Source: Mucilaginibacter xinganensis (GTDB lineage Bacteria; Bacteroidota; Bacteroidia; Sphingobacteriales; Sphingobacteriaceae). From it: 61,564 bases of DNA. Below, piece after piece: positions 17,469 to 24,604 of the stretch (position 1 is the first letter of the stretch; each line of letters opens with the position of its first letter). The stretch is taken from the NCBI GenBank assembly GCA_026225055.1, contig JAMFSA010000083.1:1-61564 (forward strand). The letters run 5' to 3'. A model generated the notes under the pieces. That model saw only the letters and a program-made list of their open reading frames with translations. It did not search any database and was not told where the DNA came from. Both the position numbers and the translations under genes were made by a program.

Positions 17469-18734
17469 ATGAATAAATTCGATTACAAAGAGCCGAAACT
17501 CTATAAAGACAAAGATAATAAAAAGTGGGTTGTCCGTTACAGTGTTAGATACACAGGTGAAAAAAATTACATCCCGCTTAAAGAATATGGTCGTTTCTAC
17601 TTCGGCAAATCATTAAACGCAATCGCTGACTTAAAATTGCGTGAGAAAGAATTTCAAAAGTTGTTGCTTTTGGTACAAATGGATTTAGAGAAAGGGATAA
17701 TTCTTAAACAGCCCGAAACGCTAAAAGTTTTAGATGATAAAGCAGCCAAAGAGGTGAGCAAAAAATCCTATGATGAATGCTTAAAATCATATATGGTTGA
17801 AAAAGGCTATATAAACCCTATACCCAAAAAAGAAAGGTCAGCAGAGGCAATTGAATCATTCCACAGGAATCAATTTAGACCCTTTTTGGAAAGAAAGAAA
17901 TTATTGGATGATGTATCTAAAATTGGCAAAGCGGAGCTTATGGAGTTTACCGATTATTACCATAAACATCCCGACCCTAAACAGAAATGGGGTAATACTA
18001 CATATAGCATTAAGAAAGCATTACTGAGTACTTTTTTTAGTTCAATGGTTGATAATGATATAATCGAAGATAACCCGGCTAAGAGATTGAAAAGTGTTGA
18101 AAAGGAAAGTACAGAACGGTTTGAATTGTTTACTAAAGAAGAAAGGGATATACTTTTTAACCATTTAGATTCATCAGACAAAAAGAACTATCCTTTTATG
18201 TCTGCTATGTGTAAATCAATATATTATTCTTACATCAGGGAAACGGAACTATCACGTTTGAAAGTATCAGATTTTAATTTTGAGAAAAGAACAATTAGAA
18301 TTCACCCCGATAATGCTAAAGGTCAAAGAGATAAAAAAGTAAGATTTGTAGCAATGACTTTAGCATTGAAAGCAGGTTTAGAAAACTATGTAAGCAAATA
18401 TGAGCATCAACCAGACTACTATATGTTTGGTAAAAAATTTAGACCATCACTGTACAGGACTGGCACCGATTGGGTTGATGATTTTAAGGATGTAATAGAT
18501 TTTTTAAGAGTTAAATTTCCGGGGAAATTTAACAGGTCAGGTCTTACACCATACGCATTAAAACATTCAGGTGTAACAGATTTTATTACGGATAATAAAG
18601 CTAAGTTTTCAACTACAGTATTGTACAATTACGTACAAACACAATGCAGACACGAAAAATTTGAGACAACCCAATTATACTTCAAGAAACTTGAACTGAA
18701 CTTGGATGCTGTAGATACTTTTGATTTTATTTAA
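17469..18734 (+). CDS. Phage tyrosine recombinase (integrase)
   Basis: Site-specific recombinase that would integrate and excise the phage. Layout: basic arm-binding N-terminus (DYKEPKLYKDKDNKKWVVRYSV), SAM-like core-binding domain about residues 100-200, catalytic domain from about 215. Catalytic arginine I is R257 (YIRETELSRL), the HxLRH box appears as YALKH (362-366), the third box as CRHEKF, and the nucleophile is Y404 (TTQLYFKK). Box II has Y and K where most family members have H and R. Length (421) is normal for Bacteroidota integrases. It overlaps the convergent downstream gene by 8 bases. Confidence 0.93.
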   Translation: MNKFDYKEPKLYKDKDNKKWVVRYSVRYTGEKNYIPLKEYGRFYFGKSLNAIADLKLREKEFQKLLLLVQMDLEKGIILKQPETLKVLDDKAAKEVSKKSYDECLKSYMVEKGYINPIPKKERSAEAIESFHRNQFRPFLERKKLLDDVSKIGKAELMEFTDYYHKHPDPKQKWGNTTYSIKKALLSTFFSSMVDNDIIEDNPAKRLKSVEKESTERFELFTKEERDILFNHLDSSDKKNYPFMSAMCKSIYYSYIRETELSRLKVSDFNFEKRTIRIHPDNAKGQRDKKVRFVAMTLALKAGLENYVSKYEHQPDYYMFGKKFRPSLYRTGTDWVDDFKDVIDFLRVKFPGKFNRSGLTPYALKHSGVTDFITDNKAKFSTTVLYNYVQTQCRHEKFETTQLYFKKLELNLDAVDTFDFI

Positions 18735-19359
18735 GCTTGTAACCATTGGCTCTAATTTTGTTATAGGCATTTGCCTGTAGTGCATCAAGTTCTGCCTCTT
18801 CCCTTTTCTTTTTAGTAAGGGGTTTTTTCTTTTCCGACAAATTGTTATTCAGCCGGGCGTGAACATTATTGATTTTTTCAGAATCGCTTGTTTGAACATT
18901 TTTGATGTGTTCAATAGTTGAAGCAAGCCCTGTAAGCTGTTTTATTTGGTCAGCCATTGCAGTAATCATCGACATATCAAAAGCAGCCTGTACGGGTTGT
19001 AATGCAGGGCTATCAACTTGTAAATTGATAACGTATTCATAGAACCGGGTAATCATTTCATTTATCGGTAACCCAATTGGCAAGATGCCATCAGAATCTA
19101 AGGTGAGTGGAAACGGGAACGGTTTAAACGTTTGAAGGTATGCCCAACCAAACTCCGTTATAGTTTCAAAATGATATTCCAAACCGTTGGCTTCATACTG
19201 GTCAGGGTAGAGTTTTTCAAGCCTCTGGATTACTTCCAAAACATCAAAAAATAAACCATTTGACTTTTCATCCAAATCGGACATTAAAGGGTAAATTGTA
19301 CCGTTCAGGGCTGATTGTATACCGCTGATTTTTTCTAAGATTTCTTCTTTCACTTTCAT
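18727..19359 (-). CDS. Unknown phage protein beside the integrase
   Basis: The 210-residue protein from the ATG at 19359 is not recognised. It has an acidic, helical N-terminal half (MKVKEEILEKISGIQSAL), a central aromatic region (FGWAYLQTFKPFPFPLTL) and a very basic C-terminus (KKKPLTKKKREEAELDAL). I chose this start because a TATCTTTG -7 box lies 7 bases upstream; longer readings from 19437 or 19482 would cross that promoter. As the only gene transcribed against the early genes at this end it is a candidate lysogeny regulator, but no helix-turn-helix is evident. Confidence 0.65.
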   Translation of the reverse strand: MKVKEEILEKISGIQSALNGTIYPLMSDLDEKSNGLFFDVLEVIQRLEKLYPDQYEANGLEYHFETITEFGWAYLQTFKPFPFPLTLDSDGILPIGLPINEMITRFYEYVINLQVDSPALQPVQAAFDMSMITAMADQIKQLTGLASTIEHIKNVQTSDSEKINNVHARLNNNLSEKKKPLTKKKREEAELDALQANAYNKIRANGYKLK

Positions 19360-19366
19360 TACGCTA

Positions 19367-19411
19367 CAAAGATAATAACAATAATTTTGGCAAAAACTGT
19401 CATCAAATGAC
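19367..19411 (-). promoter_or_regulatory. Promoter with upstream dyad (operator-like)
   Basis: Minus strand: TATCTTTG (plus 19367-19374), a 16-base spacer, TTTG (plus 19391-19394), then a perfect dyad GTCATTTGATGAC (plus 19399-19411). Transcription would start about at the ATG, so the message is probably leaderless. Confidence 0.55.
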
Positions 19412-19467
19412 GATTTTTCGATTTTTATATTTTCCATTAAAATACTGTTCGTATACCATTCTTTAAA

Positions 19468-20280
19468 ATGCCCTCCGGGCATGGCTTAACCTAATTGAAA
19501 GTCTTTACTAAGAAGATTTCGGAGTAAACGTAAAACTAAATTTAGTTTTATGTTTTGTATGGTTTAACCCAATTTTAAGCTTTAATATCTCTTGTATGCT
19601 CAATAATTCTAAAGTTTTTGATATATGTATTATTGGAAGTATTCAGTGCCTTAAAAGGCTTTAAAATAGGTTTTATCCTACGTATAATAAACTATACCAG
19701 AGATTTCACCCTTAAACCCTATTAAAATGCCGTTCCGGCATAGTCTTCAACATTGAAAGCCTTATTCCAGTTGAGAAATAACCCTTCGGGTACAGGTAAA
19801 ATGGTTGAAGGATTACTGCATACGCAGGTTGAAGGTTACTTTCATTTTTGAATAATTTTCAAATATTAGTATCAGGGTATATTTAAAATGCCGGGGACGG
19901 CATGAAGAATAGTTGCTCACGCACGTTGAAGATTCATTTTGTTATTTCCCTGCCGGGGGCTAATCCTTTATAGTTGAAGATTACTGCTTCGCAGGTTGAA
20001 GATTATTTTCTTTTCTCTTTACCCTCCGGGGGAGAATATCAAACAGAAGATATTGCTTCGCAAGTTGAAAGTCATTACCTGTACCATTATCAAATTTGAA
20101 AAATTTTCAAAGCTGTTACGCTCTTACCCAAAATGCACTTCGTGCATACTTAAACCCAATTGAAAGTTTACAGCATACGCAGGTTGAAGATTTATTCCTT
20201 TTTGCCCTCCGGGGGATTTCTAATCAAAAAGGATATTGCTTTGCAAGTTGAAGACTAAAACCTAAAAGGATATCTTCAAC
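19468..20280. repeat. Array of mini-hairpins and GTTGAAGAT repeats
   Basis: About 800 non-coding bases with two interleaved motifs. (a) Small palindromes after AAA: ATGCCCTCCGGGCAT (19468), ATGCCGTTCCGGCAT (19728), ATGCCGGGGACGGCAT (19888), ATGCACTTCGTGCAT (20133). (b) TGCnnnnGCA mini-stems followed by GTTGAAGAYT at about 19828, 19925, 19995, 20064, 20183 and 20247, with further GTTGAAG copies at 19804 and 19973 and inverted ATCTTCAAC copies at 20272 and 20595. No frame crosses it convincingly. Function is unknown; it lies between the regulator candidate and the iterons. Confidence 0.75.
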
Positions 20281-20354
20281 ACCCCGCAGGTTTTTAGATA
20301 TTTCTGTGTTACTGTTTTACAAATCATCCCAAACAGTAACCTATGTACTTTCAT

Positions 20355-20446
20355 TATTCAACTAAAATATCTCTTTCATTTCTTTAAATCTCTTTATATT
20401 TCTATATAACTCTTTATTTCTCTTTATAACTCTGTATACTCTATTG
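20355..20446 (+). other. AT-rich pyrimidine tract with CTCTTTAT repeats
   Basis: The plus strand is almost purely T, C and A with recurring TCTCTTTAT / AACTCTTTAT units and no G over long runs. It directly abuts the iteron array, as in a DNA-unwinding element. No gene. Confidence 0.55.
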
Positions 20447-20580
20447 CGTACATACTGCCGTACATATACTCGTACATACTGCCGTACATATCAGGCGTAC
20501 ATACTGCCGTACATATACTCGTACATACTGCCGTACATATCAGGCGTACATACTGCCGTACATATACTCGTACATACTGC
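20447..20580. repeat. Eleven CGTACATA iterons (12-13 bp, 49-bp higher-order unit)
   Basis: Tandem 12-mers CGTACATACTGC and CGTACATATACT alternate, with a 13-base CGTACATATCAGG closing each 49-base block. There are two full blocks and three copies of a third, 134 bases in all. Copies of the same class are identical. The arrangement resembles initiator-binding iterons or a partition site. The short open frame through it only translates the repeat and is not a gene. Confidence 0.9.
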
Positions 20581-20710
20581 CGGGGTTAGTAGTAATCTTC
20601 AACGCCCACGGCTTTTACCTATCTGTTTTTTACCTATTTAATGCTTACATAACTGTGACACTCCCGAAAAAAGATGTACTATTTTTGAATAAATGAGATT
20701 GAAAAGTAAT

Positions 20711-20779
20711 TATTTTCAACTTTTTGGCTTCTTTTTTAGACTTCTTTGAAATAAGGTCGTATTTAATAATAAAGAGCAA
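20711..20779 (+). promoter_or_regulatory. Early regulatory block, copy 1
   Basis: TATTTTCAACTTTTTGGCTTC ... CTTCTTTGAAATAAGG ... GTATTTAATAATAAAGAG closely matches the block at 25439-25490, with an 11-12 base insertion here. It probably holds a phage early promoter. A TATTTTTG box also lies just upstream at 20680. Confidence 0.5.
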
Positions 20780-20798
20780 TTCATTGTTTAGTTAATAT

Positions 20799-20869
20799 CT
20801 GGTGTACCACGTTCCAAACCTCAGTGGTACGCCAGAATATGCCAATTGGAACTGGCATTAGAGGTTTGG
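20799..20869 (+). promoter_or_regulatory. Predicted RNA pseudoknot in the leader of the 20890 gene
   Basis: Stem 1 is CTGGTGTACCAC (20799-20810) with GTGGTACGCCAG (20824-20835), 12 pairs including one U-G. Nine of its 13 loop bases, CCAAACCTC (20814-20822), pair perfectly with GAGGTTTGG (20861-20869), giving an H-type pseudoknot. A third stem, ATGCCA/TGGCAT (20839-20844 / 20853-20858), sits in the connecting loop. The structure ends 20 bases before the ATG. It could be a cis-regulatory RNA, a translational operator or part of an origin. Confidence 0.7.
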
Positions 20870-20889
20870 GAAAGCATAATTAATAAACA

Positions 20890-21963
20890 ATGCAAACAAA
20901 TTTCAAAAATGACGTTACACAACCTGTAATTTTCAACACCCCAAAATCATTAGACCTATCAGGATTATTCCCTGCTTACTCGGAAGATAAATTAAATAAA
21001 GTACGGTACATCATTCATCAATGTAACTACTACAGCAATAAGTCAGGTTACAATCTTGACCTGAATAATCACAGGTGGTTCTTATCATTAACCCGTAATG
21101 ACCTATCCTTCATCAAGAAAACTCTGGTTGAAGCATTAGTCATTAAACTATCAAGTAAAAGTATCCGGGGTGCAAAGTCAGAACATTATTCAATCGTTAA
21201 ACCATTTAATTATCTGAATGAAGCTACAGTAAACAAACACTTTTTTTACCTAAATGATAAGGATTGCCCGTTATGGGTTCAACGCTATGTGGCTGATGAT
21301 TCAGCTTGCCGTAACGCTGAAACAACCGCTTGGATTAAACGCTCAAACAACTGGAAACCCTTAACGGTTCAACCTCTGAACGATGAGGCTGTAACGGTAC
21401 AGGCTTACGATAAAGATGCATATATCAAGTTACTGGAAGCAGCCTTAACCGCTAACAACATTCCGTTACCAGTTTGGGATTCAACCCCGGATACCCCGGA
21501 TGTAGCGATACCAAAGCTTAAAATGGCCGGAGGCCATGAAGGCACCGTTTCAGCACCAGAGGCTTTAAAACCAGAGGCAGCCCCGGCAGCGCAAGCACTG
21601 CAATCAGAGGCGAAACCAGTTGATAAGGCTAAACAGTTCTTAGCAAACCTTAAAGCGCAAACCGCTACAAAGGCTAAACCTTCAACACCAGAGCCTTCAA
21701 AAGCTTTAACAACCCTTAACACTGACGTACAACCGATGGAAGGATTCCTGATGGTGAACAGTACCAAATACAAGCGGGCTACCCAACTTACGGGCTTTAT
21801 GGAACGGTTCAAAATGGAACGCAGGTTACAGCAATTGGTTGCCGAAGGCTATCAGGGCAACGAAACCTTTAACACCGAAACTTGGATTTTAACCTTTGAA
21901 ATCGATGCTTCAAGCGGAAAAGTAACGTTATCAAGCGTTTTGGAGGCTGAAATAGCAGCCTAA
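20890..21963 (+). CDS. Unknown early phage protein; candidate origin-linked factor
   Basis: 357 residues, not recognised. The N-terminal half (about 1-175) is a basic globular region (YIIHQCNYYSNKSGYNLDLN, WFLSLTRNDLSFIKKTL, WIKRSNNWKPL). A flexible Ala/Pro/Lys-rich linker spans about 195-275, followed by a small C-terminal domain (GFLMVNSTKYKRATQLTGFM to the end). Its leader carries a predicted pseudoknot and the iteron array lies 310 bases upstream. That placement, with no other replication gene recognised in the element, makes a replication or partition initiator possible. This is inference from position only. Confidence 0.75.
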   Translation: MQTNFKNDVTQPVIFNTPKSLDLSGLFPAYSEDKLNKVRYIIHQCNYYSNKSGYNLDLNNHRWFLSLTRNDLSFIKKTLVEALVIKLSSKSIRGAKSEHYSIVKPFNYLNEATVNKHFFYLNDKDCPLWVQRYVADDSACRNAETTAWIKRSNNWKPLTVQPLNDEAVTVQAYDKDAYIKLLEAALTANNIPLPVWDSTPDTPDVAIPKLKMAGGHEGTVSAPEALKPEAAPAAQALQSEAKPVDKAKQFLANLKAQTATKAKPSTPEPSKALTTLNTDVQPMEGFLMVNSTKYKRATQLTGFMERFKMERRLQQLVAEGYQGNETFNTETWILTFEIDASSGKVTLSSVLEAEIAA

Positions 21964-22121
21964 AATTCCAATTTTGGGGTTAAACCTACTGAATTGGTGC
22001 TAATTAAATAAAAATAGATTTTTGGGTCTTTTGAACTTCTTAGTAGATTTTACCTATAAAAATCGGTGGTTTTGGAGTAAATATAAATTTAGATTTACTT
22101 TTCTGATTATCAGTTGTTTAA
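21964..22121. other. Non-coding spacer without recognised feature
   Basis: AT-rich spacer after the 20890 gene. Only weak dyads such as CCAATTTTGG are seen; no gene is visible. Confidence 0.5.
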
Positions 22122-22164
22122 GTGAAAAAAAAGCTTGACGATTGCGATTTTTTCACTATATTTG
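22122..22164 (+). promoter_or_regulatory. Promoter with overlapping 9-bp operator-like dyad
   Basis: TTG at 22135-22137, a 19-base spacer and a perfect -7 box TATATTTG (22157-22164). The perfect arms GTGAAAAAA (22122-22130) and TTTTTTCAC (22148-22156) flank the -33 element and abut the -7 box, an ideal repressor-site geometry. Confidence 0.7.
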
Positions 22165-22169
22165 TATTG

Positions 22170-22280
22170 TAATTGAAGGATAAGTGAGAGCGATAAAAAG
22201 AAGCCTTTAAAAAGGCAGGATTTAAAAACCGAAACAAAGGGGATTAATCGGGACACGGGGTAACTTTCGTGTCCTTTTTT
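22170..22280 (+). ncRNA. Candidate ~110-nt phage small RNA or attenuated leader
   Basis: A strong regulated promoter and a good terminator bracket about 110 bases with no ATG-started frame of note. Inside is a hairpin, GCCTTTAAAAAGGC (22203-22216), then a purine-rich single-stranded stretch, then the terminator stem. It could be a free small RNA acting in trans, or a leader whose read-through feeds the genes from 22359 onward. Ends are estimated from the promoter spacing. Confidence 0.55.
22251..22280 (+). terminator. Terminator of the candidate small RNA
   Basis: GGACACG (22251-22257) pairs with CGTGTCC (22268-22274), followed by six T. Confidence 0.8.
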
Positions 22281-22318
22281 AATTTAAAAAAAGAATTTGG
22301 GGCACTTAAAAAAGTACT

Positions 22319-22336
22319 GATGTATTTATAATTAAA
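22319..22336 (+). promoter_or_regulatory. Early element GATGTATTTATAATTAAA
   Basis: Identical over 18 bases to 25473-25490. A TTTGG lies about 22 bases upstream. It precedes the first gene of the small-gene array by 22 bases. Confidence 0.5.
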
Positions 22337-22358
22337 CAACTATAAATTGAATAACAAA

Positions 22359-22868
22359 ATGAAAAATGAAAAATTAAAAATCAGAAAGGAATACATCAAA
22401 GAATTAAACGATGCTTTAAAAGCAATTCCAACAAAAGCAATTTTAGAAGAAATAGAAAAGGCTCAGATGAAGTATTTTATAATTACGATAAAAGCGATTT
22501 TTGAAGAAATAGCACGCAGACTATTACCTGAATCTATTATTGACTATTATGAATGTGATGTTATTCAGATTGCAGCGGTTAAGATTTTCAAAAGCAAATT
22601 AGTTGCAGATGGTGAGTTTGAAAAGCTTACAGAATTAACTAAAAAAACCCGTAAAAGATTTGCTTGGGATACTCACAAAGGAATGTTTAATGAATTAATA
22701 GACCGGGTTCAATTTGAAAACCGTTTTTTAGGTAAAATGATTGCCACCTATCCCAACGGTGAGCAGTTCAGGAATGACTATATAGATTTTAATAAAAGCT
22801 TAAACATGGCGCAGCCATGCTTAAACCAATTTCACTCAACTCCGGCACACTACGCCGGGGGTTATTAA
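22359..22868 (+). CDS. Unknown early phage protein
   Basis: 169 residues from the ATG at 22359 (a TTG 12 bases earlier is less likely). It is rich in lysine and glutamate and mostly helical (KNEKLKIRKEYIKELNDAL, AILEEIEKAQMKYF). No family is recognised. Its last 25 codons run through two palindromes (CATGGC-GCA-GCCATG and CCGGC...GCCGG), so the C-terminus is shaped by the hairpin separator rather than by protein need. First member of a run of four similar-sized genes. Confidence 0.7.
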   Translation: MKNEKLKIRKEYIKELNDALKAIPTKAILEEIEKAQMKYFIITIKAIFEEIARRLLPESIIDYYECDVIQIAAVKIFKSKLVADGEFEKLTELTKKTRKRFAWDTHKGMFNELIDRVQFENRFLGKMIATYPNGEQFRNDYIDFNKSLNMAQPCLNQFHSTPAHYAGGY

Positions 22869-22927
22869 AACTAAAAAAATAAAACTGAATAAAAAAAGTA
22901 ACGGGGTATTTATAATAAAGACAAACA

Positions 22928-23389
22928 ATGATAACAGAAACAAACAACCATCAACCACTGGAAACAACAATTAACGCTACTATCTTAATTAAGACTTGGA
23001 GAATACTAATAGAGTATTTCTATTGGAAAAGAGAAGCAAGTCAAGTCATTTTAAGAAGAGTTACTAATGAAGATATTACTAATTCAAAAGAAAAGGACGG
23101 ACTATATATATTTGACGGTATTCCTAATGATGTATTTAATTTGAAATCGGGAACAAACGTTGGTGATTTGGTAGATTTCCATTCATCTGCACCCGAACCT
23201 GAATTAATTAAGACTAATCAGTATCAAATGTTAATTGATGGTAGCAACAGTTTGACCAGATACAGTAACAAGCTAATTATTAAAGGTTATAACCCTGCTT
23301 ACATTGGTAAACTTATTCTTCATATACAGAAGAAAGTAGCAACTAAAGATGAAATAATCATTGCAGAAATATTTAATACTTTCTCTTAG
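22928..23389 (+). CDS. Unknown early phage protein
   Basis: 153 residues, unrecognised. The N-terminal 20 residues are polar, then a tryptophan- and tyrosine-rich helix (LIKTWRILIEYFYWKREASQVILRR) and a mixed C-terminal half. A GTATTTATAATAAAG element ends 7 bases before the ATG. The gene is followed by a hairpin pair. No operon-mate of known function. Confidence 0.7.
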   Translation: MITETNNHQPLETTINATILIKTWRILIEYFYWKREASQVILRRVTNEDITNSKEKDGLYIFDGIPNDVFNLKSGTNVGDLVDFHSSAPEPELIKTNQYQMLIDGSNSLTRYSNKLIIKGYNPAYIGKLILHIQKKVATKDEIIIAEIFNTFS

Positions 23390-23400
23390 CAATAATCTTA

Positions 23401-23450
23401 AATCTGCTACATGCGTAGCAGATTCTTTAGACCCCGGTTAACAGCGGGGT
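23401..23450 (+). terminator. Two-hairpin separator
   Basis: First stem AATCTGCTAC/GTAGCAGATT (23401-23424) with ATGC loop; second stem ACCCCG/CGGGGT (23431-23450). There is no strong T-run. The same two-part design follows neighbouring genes. Confidence 0.6.
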
Positions 23451-23500
23451 ATAAACGAGAAACATAATAATTTATAATAACACTAAAAAAACAACAACAA

Positions 23501-23944
23501 ATGAAAAAATTACAAGAACTAATTACCCTTACCAACACCGACATCAACAGCGGTGAAAAAACCATCCAATTGGATGTTGCAACTACTTTCGACCAGTTCA
23601 AAGAACTTGCCAATGACATTAACTATATCGCTGCCCTTGATGAATTTCCTGAACCGTATATTTTGGACAATAAATTTTCCGGGGCAAGAGATACAGGAGG
23701 AGTTAAGATTGAACATTTTGATGATAAGCTAATTCTGCAATTATTGCCGAAAAGTCGATTTGCCCCGAAAAGTCGATTTACCCCGAAAAAGATATTTTTA
23801 ATGGCAAATGTAACCAATGGTTACATCAGTGAATACATTGATTCTGACGAGTATAAAGGTTTATATAACGATGGTTTATTTAAACTTCATATTGCAACCG
23901 CCAAACAGGTTGACGAATTACTAAGTAAGTACTACGCTGCTTAA
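23501..23944 (+). CDS. Unknown early phage protein with in-frame 18-bp tandem repeat
   Basis: 147 residues, unrecognised. It begins with a helix (MKKLQELITLTNT), followed by a mixed domain. Around residues 83-95 the peptide PKSRFA is duplicated (PKSRFAPKSRFTPKK) because of an 18-base tandem repeat near 23747-23790, a sign of recent replication slippage that kept the frame. A TTATAATAA element is present upstream. The stop is the first codon of a TTAAAC-TACA-GTTTAA palindrome. Confidence 0.7.
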   Translation: MKKLQELITLTNTDINSGEKTIQLDVATTFDQFKELANDINYIAALDEFPEPYILDNKFSGARDTGGVKIEHFDDKLILQLLPKSRFAPKSRFTPKKIFLMANVTNGYISEYIDSDEYKGLYNDGLFKLHIATAKQVDELLSKYYAA

Positions 23945-24003
23945 ACTACAGTTTAAAGCCGTGCCATGCACGGCCAATTAAACCCCGGTGTAACGTGCCG
24001 GGG
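23941..24003 (+). terminator. Three-hairpin separator
   Basis: TTAAAC/GTTTAA (23941-23956), GCCGTGC/GCACGGC (23958-23974) and CCCCGG/CCGGGG (23983-24003, loop TGTAACGTG). The last stem and loop nearly match the one at 24413. Confidence 0.65.
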
Positions 24004-24033
24004 GTATTAAGTAATACAATAACTTATAATAAT

Positions 24034-24405
24034 ATGAATAACAAAGACAGTGCTATGATAGAAGAAATGGATTCTATCTTAAAATTTAATCAGAGTAAAG
24101 AAACCGTAGTGAACTCACTAAAAGATTATTTAGAATCTAAGGAAATGTCCGTTGACTTTGAGATGGTAATAGGAAGTGATAATCTTTCAATTGGTTATAA
24201 AATTTCAATAGTATTCAACAACGGTAAATTTATAATGACTAATAAACCAGATGAAAGGTCGTTCACAGTACAGAAATATTTCAAGTGCGGAGGCAAGGAA
24301 GTAAAATTGTATTACGCTTTGCTTGGTTTTATTCTTGAAACAAAGAATAAAATAAAATTTAACTTGGACTTATTACAAGCAGCTTTGGATAACCCGATAG
24401 GCTAA
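24034..24405 (+). CDS. Unknown early phage protein
   Basis: 123 residues from the ATG at 24034; an upstream GTG at 23995 lies inside the preceding hairpin and is rejected. The start follows TTATAATAAT directly. Acidic N-terminus with a helix (MIEEMDSILKFNQSKETVVNSL), then beta-like segments (SIGYKISIVFNNGKFIMTN). No family recognised. Fourth and last gene of the hairpin-separated run. Confidence 0.7.
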   Translation: MNNKDSAMIEEMDSILKFNQSKETVVNSLKDYLESKEMSVDFEMVIGSDNLSIGYKISIVFNNGKFIMTNKPDERSFTVQKYFKCGGKEVKLYYALLGFILETKNKIKFNLDLLQAALDNPIG

Positions 24406-24412
24406 TCAATCT

Positions 24413-24439
24413 AATCCCCGGTGTAAAGTGCCGGGGATT
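24413..24439 (+). terminator. Strong CCCCGG/CCGGGG hairpin terminator
   Basis: AATCCCCGG (24413-24421) and CCGGGGATT (24431-24439) with loop TGTAAAGTG, followed by ATTTATTTTTA. Confidence 0.75.
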
Positions 24440-24604
24440 ATTTATTTTTACGGTAACCTTCAAGTACCCGATACACGCAGATTTCAAAAACCTATCTAAA
24501 CAATAGGATTGCAACCTGTTCTGAAACAATCTGTTCTAAAATTTCTTTTATAAGGATAGAGAAAAAGATTTTAGAATGCTGAGCAGCGGATTGGGGAGTG
24601 TGAA

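Noticed and set aside
19360..19482. Longer N-terminus for the 18727 gene (MPGGHFKEW or MENIKIEK starts)
   Set aside because: It would run through a TATCTTTG promoter, an operator-like dyad and a mini-hairpin; the ATG at 19359 fits the promoter.
20447..20580. CRISPR array
   Set aside because: Units are 12-13 bases with no unique spacers and there are no cas genes; the regular 49-base block is an iteron pattern.
20444..20641. Open frame through the iteron array giving a Tyr/Arg/Thr repeat protein
   Set aside because: It only translates the 12-base DNA repeat, ends outside it without any domain, and has no start signal.
23995..24033. GTG start at 23995 for the 24034 gene
   Set aside because: It lies in the CCCCGG/CCGGGG hairpin of the previous gene; ATG 24034 follows the early TTATAATAAT element.
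22359..24439. Integron cassette array with attC sites
   Set aside because: The integrase is a phage type without the IntI domain and the palindromes lack the attC core pattern; several end in terminator-like sequence.
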